A stretch of DNA of 11,482 nt from Odoribacteraceae bacterium (GTDB lineage: Bacteria; Bacteroidota; Bacteroidia; Bacteroidales; Marinifilaceae), in NCBI GenBank assembly GCA_031279175.1, contig JAITJA010000138.1, forward strand, positions 1 to 11,482, in the 5' to 3' direction. Both the position numbers and the translations under genes were made by a program. This document shows, in pieces, positions 6,741 through 11,482 of the stretch (its first letter is position 1; each line of letters begins with the position of its first letter). The notes under the pieces are model-generated. The model made no database searches and was not told where the DNA came from. It worked only from the letters and a program-made list of their open reading frames with translations.

Positions 6741-7408
6741 GACGGGAAGAGGCTGTAGAGGGCAATGACGGCAACGGTGAGCAGGCCAACGAGGGGGACG
6801 AGAGGGACGAACGGGGCGCGCGTGATCTTGCCGCGGGGCGCGAGGACGGGGAGGCGAGAAACAAGGAGGCGGTATGCCGCGTGGATGGTAAGCCCGGAGA
6901 AGACGCCAACGAGGATGCCGGCAAGCACGTCACCAGGATAATGCACGCCAGCATAGACGCGGGCATGGCAGGTGGCGAGCGTCCAGGCGATAAAGAAGAG
7001 GGCAAGCGAACGGCGGCGGAAGAAGAGGATGATGAAGGTGGCGAGCGCCGCGGTGTTGGCCGCGTGTGCCGAGGGGAAGCCGAAAGCGCCCCCGCGTCGT
7101 CCGCCAATCAGGTGGACAAGGCCCTCGAGATCTTCCGCGCGGGAAGGCCGCGGGCGCGCGAAGAGGGGACGAAGTAACGTGCTGGCGAGCTGGTCGGAGA
7201 GAACAATGAGTAACACGAAGGCGAGCGCGGCGACGAGCACCCCCCGCCAGTTGAAGTTCTTGCACAGGACGAAAAGGATGGTGGCGTACATGATCCCCCA
7301 CGTCATCTTGGCCGCGAAGAGTCCCACGAAATGATCCCCGTACGGTCCGTGTATCCCGTTTATCACCAGGAAGAGCGATTTATCCCATTCTTGCAGTAGA
7401 TCCCACAT
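6737..7408 (-). CDS. Membrane PAP2-family phosphatase
   Basis: This 223-aa polytopic protein belongs to the type 2 phosphatidic acid phosphatase superfamily, which removes phosphate from lipid phosphates or pyrophosphates (undecaprenyl-PP, phosphatidylglycerol phosphate or lipid A in various members). The three signature motifs are visible. Motif 1 is R80-x6-R87-P88, with Arg where the family usually has Lys. Motif 2 is PSAH (112-115, usually PSGH), with His115. Motif 3 is HARVYAGVHYPGD (148-160), with Arg150, the nucleophile-type His156 and Asp160, and His in place of the common Ser. Membrane helices surround these motifs, which would face the periplasm. It starts a probable PAP2-DMT(-waaA) operon. 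Undecaprenyl-PP recycling or lipid A dephosphorylation are both reasonable, and motif data do not decide between them. Confidence 0.93.
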   Translation of the reverse strand: MWDLLQEWDKSLFLVINGIHGPYGDHFVGLFAAKMTWGIMYATILFVLCKNFNWRGVLVAALAFVLLIVLSDQLASTLLRPLFARPRPSRAEDLEGLVHLIGGRRGGAFGFPSAHAANTAALATFIILFFRRRSLALFFIAWTLATCHARVYAGVHYPGDVLAGILVGVFSGLTIHAAYRLLVSRLPVLAPRGKITRAPFVPLVPLVGLLTVAVIALYSLFPS

Positions 7409-7431
7409 GGCGCGTTGATTTTAAGTCCGGG

Positions 7432-7439
7432 CAAATGTA
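7432..7439 (-). promoter_or_regulatory. -7 element for the PAP2-DMT-waaA unit
   Basis: The minus strand reads TACATTTG, a perfect match to the Bacteroidota -7 consensus TAnnTTTG, ending 23 bases before the PAP2 ATG. It shares CCTACATTYG with the element ahead of the tRNA. A -33 TTG is not obvious at the usual distance. Confidence 0.55.
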
Positions 7440-7471
7440 GGATTAAATCGTGGAAATCCGTTTATAGCCTC

Positions 7472-7479
7472 TATATTCG
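7472..7479 (+). promoter_or_regulatory. Candidate -7 element for ispE
   Basis: TATATTCG matches TAnnTTTG with one T-to-C change and ends 20 bases before the ispE ATG. It lies in the 91-base divergent region 7409-7499, so the PAP2 and ispE promoters are about 30 bases apart back to back. Confidence 0.4.
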
Positions 7480-7499
7480 CGTTCCAAGAGCTTTGACAC

Positions 7500-8327
7500 A
7501 TGATACTTTATCCTCATGCCAAGATTAACGTGGGCCTGTTCGTCACTGGTCGGCGACCCGATGGCTTTCACGACATTGAAACGATACTCTACCCGGTTGC
7601 CTTGCGGGACGTCCTGGAGATAAACCTCGTCGCGGGACGAGGGGAGTGTTTTCTCCGCTGCACGGGGGGCGACGCGGGGGCGATAGCGGATAATCTCGTC
7701 GCGCGGGCCTACCGGCTGCTGGCAAAGGAGTTTGACCTCCCGTCGACGCGCGTTCACCTGCACAAGCTGATCCCGGCAGGCGCCGGGCTGGGAGGCGGAT
7801 CGGCGGACGGGGCTTTCGCGCTGAAAGGGCTGGACGCGCTCTGCGGCCTGAAGCTGGGGGAGGAACGACTGCGGGAATATGCCGCGCGGCTCGGGAGCGA
7901 TTGCCCTTTCTTTATCTCCGGGCAACCCGTCGCGGCGCGGGGAAGGGGGGAGGTGATGGAGCCGGTCGACCTCTCGCTGGAGGCTTATCGCGTGGTCGTG
8001 GTGAAGCCGCCGCGGGGGATATCAACGGCGATGGCTTACCGGGAGGTGTCGCCGCGGGCAGCACGCGCGGATCTGTCGCTGGCGACGCGCCGACCGGTGG
8101 AGCAGTGGGAAGGGGTGGAAAATTGTTTCGAGGAGGTCGTGGCAGCACGCGTGCCCGAGGTGCGCGAGATCAAGGAGCGGCTGCTGGAGGCAGGGGCCGC
8201 GTATGCCTCGATGACCGGTAGCGGATCGGCGGTCTACGGTCTCTTCAAGCACCCGGTGGACGCGCGCGCGCTTTTCCCGGGCTACTTCGCGTGGCAGTCC
8301 GACGGCAACCCGGTAAATGATATTTGA
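7500..8327 (+). CDS. ispE: 4-diphosphocytidyl-2-C-methyl-D-erythritol kinase
   Basis: This 275-aa cytosolic GHMP kinase phosphorylates the 2-hydroxyl of CDP-methylerythritol with ATP, the fourth step of the non-mevalonate (MEP) isoprenoid pathway. Visible are the N-terminal AKINVGLFVTGRRPDGFHDI block with the catalytic-type Lys8, the glycine-rich ATP loop PAGAGLGGGSAD (92-103), SDCPFF with the catalytic-type Asp134, and the C-terminal GHMP motif MTGSGSAVYGLF. The length is typical. Its presence implies that this organism makes isopentenyl diphosphate by the MEP route. The start is fixed by the short leader after the candidate promoter and by alignment of the N-terminal motif. The DUF3472-type gene begins 13 bases downstream with no visible promoter, so the two are probably cotranscribed. 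Confidence 0.97.
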   Translation: MILYPHAKINVGLFVTGRRPDGFHDIETILYPVALRDVLEINLVAGRGECFLRCTGGDAGAIADNLVARAYRLLAKEFDLPSTRVHLHKLIPAGAGLGGGSADGAFALKGLDALCGLKLGEERLREYAARLGSDCPFFISGQPVAARGRGEVMEPVDLSLEAYRVVVVKPPRGISTAMAYREVSPRAARADLSLATRRPVEQWEGVENCFEEVVAARVPEVREIKERLLEAGAAYASMTGSGSAVYGLFKHPVDARALFPGYFAWQSDGNPVNDI

Positions 8328-8340
8328 AACACTAAACTTT

Positions 8341-9813
8341 ATGATCATGAAAAAGAAAATCAACTTGCTCTTCGCGACATGTCTCGTCGCCTTTTCTTTT
8401 CTCGCGACGACGGTCGACGACCTCCCGCGACTCTTTGATATCCCCGTCCACGCGAATGCTTACGTCCAGGGGACGCGCGAGCGACGGGCTCTTAACGCTA
8501 ACGACGGCACCGGCAGGTGGACGGAGGCCGCGACGGTGTATAGTATCTATTTTAACGTTAAGGGCGACGGCGAACTGCGTCTCGCGTTGCGCGGCTGCTC
8601 GGGAGGGGGCGCTGGACAACCCAATGCCTTGCGCGTGACGGTGAGCGTGAACGAGGCGGTCGCGAGTGTCCGCGAGTATCGCTATGACAAGGAGAATGAC
8701 GCCGACACGCTGACGCTTACCCCCGCGCGCTTGCCGGCAGTGGCCGCGGGAAATGCCGGGAACACGGTGCGCGTCGACCTGCAGGCGACAGGGGAACGAC
8801 AAGGGGCGTATTATTTCCGCTTCCCGTCGCTACTGGCCTGGGGCGAGGCGACGCGGGCGGGACTGAACTTCGTGCCGTCGACAAACGCGCATTTCGGACG
8901 ACGCGGCCCGTCGGTACATCTCCGGCCGGAGATGCCCGCCGGCGACATGGAGTACTTTTATAGCGAGGTCTTTGTCCCGGAAGGCCAGGATGTCATCGGC
9001 TCTTATTTCATGTGTAACGGCTTTGGCGAGGGATACGCCGGGATACAGGTAAACTCGGAACGGGAACGGCGGGTGCTCTTCTCCGTCTGGTCGGCCTATC
9101 GCACGGATAATCCCTCGCTGATGGGGAAGTACGCCCCGCGGCTGACGCGTGTAAATAACAAGCCGGGACAACGGGAGAATATCACCTACACGAAGTTCGG
9201 TGGCGAGGGCTCCGGCGGGCAAAGCTTCGCGCGCTACCCGTGGCAGGCGGGAAAGGTCTACAAGATGCTGACCCGCGTGCGCCCCCACCCGCGCCAGGAT
9301 AAGTTCCCCGGCTCGTCGCTCTACAAGACGTGGTTTCACGACGGGCAGGAGTGGATCTTTATCGCCGAGTGGCGACGCGTTGAGCTGGACGCGGCGGATA
9401 ATAACGGGAAAGAGCCGTCGGCGCGCTGGTACTCGGGGCCGTATCACTTTCTCGAGAACTTTAACCCGGCTACCGGCAACACGACGCGCCTGGGCACGTG
9501 GGACAACCAGTGGTTTGTCAGTCGAGAGGGGAAGTATTTCGAGGCGACGCGCTTCACGTTCACGTTCGACGCGACGGCCGAGGCCGGCGATCGCGTGGAT
9601 TACGCGGGCGGGGTGATGCCCTCTCCCGGGCCTTTGTCCGGGGCGATGTTCCTGAAGATGGGGGGCTATTTCACGAAGAATGTCCCGACGCGTACGCGCT
9701 TCACGAGGCCCGCCCGGGGGAAACGCCCCGAACTGGATCTCGAGGCATTGAACGCGATGGGAACGGATGATCCCGCCGAGGACGCGATGCTCGACGAGGG
9801 GGAGAGGTATTGA
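8341..9813 (+). CDS. Secreted DUF5077/DUF3472-type protein
   Basis: This 490-aa protein carries an N-terminal signal peptide (MKKKINLLFATCLVAFSFLATT, beginning at its third residue) and is probably periplasmic or exported. There is no convincing lipobox. From memory of the families, the N-terminal half (about 30-150; IPVHANAYVQGT and a GDGELRLALRG strand) resembles DUF5077. The rest resembles DUF3472, with the recognisable stretch GSYFMCNGFGEGYAGIQVNS (from 219) followed by ERERRVLFSVWS. Later come KTWFHDGQEWIFIAEWRR and a Gly/Pro-rich loop. No activity is established that I know of, and a carbohydrate-related role is only a guess. The frame extends up to an ATG at 8317, which would overlap ispE by 11 bases. 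I prefer 8341 (alternative 8347) because it places MKKK plus the hydrophobic segment at the N-terminus. Confidence 0.8.
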   Translation: MIMKKKINLLFATCLVAFSFLATTVDDLPRLFDIPVHANAYVQGTRERRALNANDGTGRWTEAATVYSIYFNVKGDGELRLALRGCSGGGAGQPNALRVTVSVNEAVASVREYRYDKENDADTLTLTPARLPAVAAGNAGNTVRVDLQATGERQGAYYFRFPSLLAWGEATRAGLNFVPSTNAHFGRRGPSVHLRPEMPAGDMEYFYSEVFVPEGQDVIGSYFMCNGFGEGYAGIQVNSERERRVLFSVWSAYRTDNPSLMGKYAPRLTRVNNKPGQRENITYTKFGGEGSGGQSFARYPWQAGKVYKMLTRVRPHPRQDKFPGSSLYKTWFHDGQEWIFIAEWRRVELDAADNNGKEPSARWYSGPYHFLENFNPATGNTTRLGTWDNQWFVSREGKYFEATRFTFTFDATAEAGDRVDYAGGVMPSPGPLSGAMFLKMGGYFTKNVPTRTRFTRPARGKRPELDLEALNAMGTDDPAEDAMLDEGERY

Positions 9814-9843
9814 ATCGCCCGATTCCGGGTTTGACCGGGAAGA

Positions 9844-10923
9844 TTAAACTCCCCGGGGAGAGGGGGAAACAGGAGGGAAGCTCTCTCCTCCCTCGCCCGG
9901 CGCGTGGTCGTTGGAGAGATCCAGGTAGACGGGGAGGTGATCGCTAAACCCTCCCAGGTAGACAGGGCCGCGGTAGGTGGGGAAGGGCTTGTTCCCGTAA
10001 TGTGTTTTATCTTCCTCCAGCATGAAATCTTTCACGAAAATCCGCGCGCGCGGTTCGGTCTGCCACGCGTAGTCGCCATTCAATAAAACACCGGAGACAA
10101 TCAGGTGATCAATCGTTTCCCACTGCCCGCGATAGCGATAGCTTCCGATCGCGGCCAATCGGGACCGCCCCGTGAGATAATAAAGCGTGGAGGGAGAGAG
10201 GCGTTTACCGGGGAACCGCGCGCGCATGACCCGTTGCTCCCACGTGTTCGCCGCCCCGTTCAGGTCGCCCATGATGATGATCGCGGCATCCTCGTTTGCT
10301 TGTTGTATCGCGTCGACTGCTTCCCGGATGACCCTGGCGGCGCGTTCCCGTTTCCAATCACTGTATATCCTCCCGTCGATCCTTGACGGGAAATGACAGA
10401 CGAAAAGATGAAGCGTGTCCGTGAGTTGCAGGACTCCCCGGCAATAAAGGATGTCGCGCGTGTTGCCATCCTTGTCCAGGTGTACCGGGAGCGCCTCGAG
10501 ATCCAGTACCTGGAAATATTTCTTCCGGTAAAGCAACGCCACGTCAATCCCTCGCGGGTCCGGCGAGTCGACATGCAGCACCCCGTAGTCGCCATCGGAG
10601 AGAGCGGTGCGCTCGACGAGATCCAGCAGTACGCGGCGGTTCTCTACCTCGGCGAGACCGACGAAAAGGGGCAGGGAGTCTCCTCCCGCGGCGGTGATAA
10701 CGGTAGAGAGCTGCTTGATTTTTATACTATAGCGCTCTCTTGTCCAGTGCCGGCTTCCCATCGGGGTAAATTCGTCGTCGAGGGTATCGGGATCGTCTCG
10801 CGTATCGAAAAGATTCTCCACGTTGTAAAAGATCACGCGATGACGCTCCCGCGCGCGCACCCCGTCGAGGCCCGGCAAGAGCAGTAAAAGGATGATCGAG
10901 GAGACTTTTAGCCGGTGATCCAC
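9844..10923 (-). CDS. Secreted endonuclease/exonuclease/phosphatase-fold protein
   Basis: This 359-aa protein has an N-terminal signal peptide (about 1-24, with an IILLLLLPGL core) and one EEP (DNase I/sphingomyelinase-like) domain. Visible metal and active-site motifs are IFYNVENLFD (31-40), GLAEVEN (89-95, with Glu92), GIDVALLY (125-132), CHFPS (176-180, His177), MGDLNG (218-223, Asp220/Asn222), TIDHLI (270-275) and GGFSDHLPVYLDL (324-336, catalytic-type Asp328/His329). The full set suggests an active Mg-dependent phosphoesterase, and whether the substrate is nucleic acid, phospholipid or sugar phosphate is not evident. The start is GTG at 10923, inside the last codons of rseP (16-base overlap), and it is needed to include the signal peptide. 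It is therefore coupled to rseP. The tail after residue 337 is low-complexity, rich in Pro, Gly and Ser. Confidence 0.92.
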   Translation of the reverse strand: MDHRLKVSSIILLLLLPGLDGVRARERHRVIFYNVENLFDTRDDPDTLDDEFTPMGSRHWTRERYSIKIKQLSTVITAAGGDSLPLFVGLAEVENRRVLLDLVERTALSDGDYGVLHVDSPDPRGIDVALLYRKKYFQVLDLEALPVHLDKDGNTRDILYCRGVLQLTDTLHLFVCHFPSRIDGRIYSDWKRERAARVIREAVDAIQQANEDAAIIIMGDLNGAANTWEQRVMRARFPGKRLSPSTLYYLTGRSRLAAIGSYRYRGQWETIDHLIVSGVLLNGDYAWQTEPRARIFVKDFMLEEDKTHYGNKPFPTYRGPVYLGGFSDHLPVYLDLSNDHAPGEGGESFPPVSPSPRGV

Positions 10924-11482
10924 TTGAAGAGATCGTTGCCGTTCGCGAAGACCAGCAGGAGAAGGATGAAAATCATCCCGGCGACTTGTGCCCTTTCAAG
11001 AAACTTGTCGCTGGGCTTGCGGCGGGTGATTAACTCGTAGCAGAGGAAGAGGACATGTCCGCCGTCCAGCGCCGGTATCGGTAACAAATTCATGATCCCG
11101 AGAATAATGGAGAGCAACGCGGTCATCTCCCAGAAGGAGGGCCAGTGCCAGCTGTCGGGGAAGATACTGCCGATGGCGATAAACCCGCCCATGGACTTGA
11201 GCGCCTCGGGGTCTTTGAAAAGTTTGAATTGCTTGATGTAGCCGCTGATCCGCTCGACGCCCGTCTTGCACCCGGCGGGTATGGCGGCGATAAAGGAGTA
11301 GCGACGGACGGAATATTCAAGCTCATCCTTCAAGTTCCAGTAGATCCCCAGCAATCCGTCGCTCCCGACGGGAAGCTTCACGAGTAGGGTATCGTTCCCG
11401 CGCAGGACACTTGCGCGGATGGTGTCGCTCGCGTGCGACCGGATGTAGGCATTACTCTCGTCGGCATAGGTAAACGCGTGGC
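10908..11482 (-). CDS. rseP: RseP-type site-2 zinc metalloprotease, C-terminal part
   Basis: The frame is open from the right window edge to the stop at 10908, giving 191 residues; the start and the HExxH active-site half lie outside. The visible portion begins in what looks like the end of a PDZ domain (ASVLRGNDTLLVKLPVG), then a periplasmic stretch, a helix (WEMTALLSIILGIMNLLPI), the family's LLPIPALDGGHVLF motif whose Asp (codon 11064-11066) completes the zinc site, and a C-terminal helix (AGMIFILLLLVFA). RseP/S2P enzymes cut transmembrane helices, typically anti-sigma factors or signal-peptide remnants. The length is typical of the C-terminal half. It overlaps the downstream EEP gene by 16 bases. 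There is no sign of breakage, so it is truncated only by the window. Confidence 0.94.
   Translation of the reverse strand, partial: HAFTYADESNAYIRSHASDTIRASVLRGNDTLLVKLPVGSDGLLGIYWNLKDELEYSVRRYSFIAAIPAGCKTGVERISGYIKQFKLFKDPEALKSMGGFIAIGSIFPDSWHWPSFWEMTALLSIILGIMNLLPIPALDGGHVLFLCYELITRRKPSDKFLERAQVAGMIFILLLLVFANGNDLFKWITG

Noticed and set aside
8317..8340. Earlier ATG (8317) for the DUF3472-type protein
   Set aside because: It would overlap ispE and put eight extra residues ahead of MIMKKK and the signal peptide. The downstream ATGs give a normal signal sequence.
9823..9841. Hairpin TTCC-G-GGT-TTG-ACC-G-GGAA between the convergent ends of the DUF3472-type gene and the EEP gene
   Set aside because: It has a central G-G mismatch and no T-run on either side, so it is too weak to call as a terminator, though it could contribute to bidirectional 3' ends.
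9849..9860. Perfect palindrome CTCCCCGGGGAG at the end of the EEP gene
   Set aside because: It has no loop, lies inside coding sequence, and could occur by chance in GC-rich DNA. A hairpin would have only four pairs around CCGG.

Overview
The window looks like an ordinary chromosomal stretch of a GC-rich member of the Bacteroidota, most likely Bacteroidales. The basis is the gene families: a Bacteroidales-type secreted endonuclease/exonuclease/phosphatase protein, a DUF5077/DUF3472-type secreted protein, WaaA and RseP variants of this phylum, near-absence of Shine-Dalgarno sites, a tRNA without encoded CCA, and -7-like TAnnTTTG elements ahead of transcription units. A genus cannot be named from sequence alone.

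Layout. Positions 1-195 hold a period-20/21 tandem repeat array of three related sub-families. It abuts a hairpin terminator and a minus-strand tRNA with anticodon CAT (223-296). A short divergent intergenic region leads to rlmH (409-879, +). Nine bases after it comes an unusually large NtrY-like membrane histidine kinase of 1176 aa (889-4419, +). This pair ends at a hairpin plus T-run at about 4477-4508. Convergent to it is a minus-strand envelope cluster read from right to left: PAP2 phosphatase (7408-6737), EamA/DMT transporter (6740-5844, ATGA overlap) and the Kdo transferase waaA (5792-4557). Divergent from PAP2 is ispE (7500-8327, +), followed after 13 bases by a secreted DUF5077/DUF3472-type protein (8341-9813, +). 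The right end is a second minus-strand unit: the C-terminal part of RseP (beyond 11482 to 10908), overlapping a secreted EEP-fold protein (10923-9844).

Together the genes are housekeeping and envelope biology: ribosome methylation (RlmH), isoprenoid precursor synthesis (IspE), lipid A-Kdo assembly (WaaA), lipid-phosphate chemistry (PAP2) and regulated intramembrane proteolysis (RseP). There is also one orphan sensor kinase whose input domains I do not recognise. I see no mobile element, CRISPR array or defence system. The parts most worth a second look are the repeat array beside the tRNA, the elaborate sensor kinase without a neighbouring response regulator, the uncharacterised secreted DUF3472-type protein, and a consistent promoter-like element 17-23 bases ahead of four start codons.
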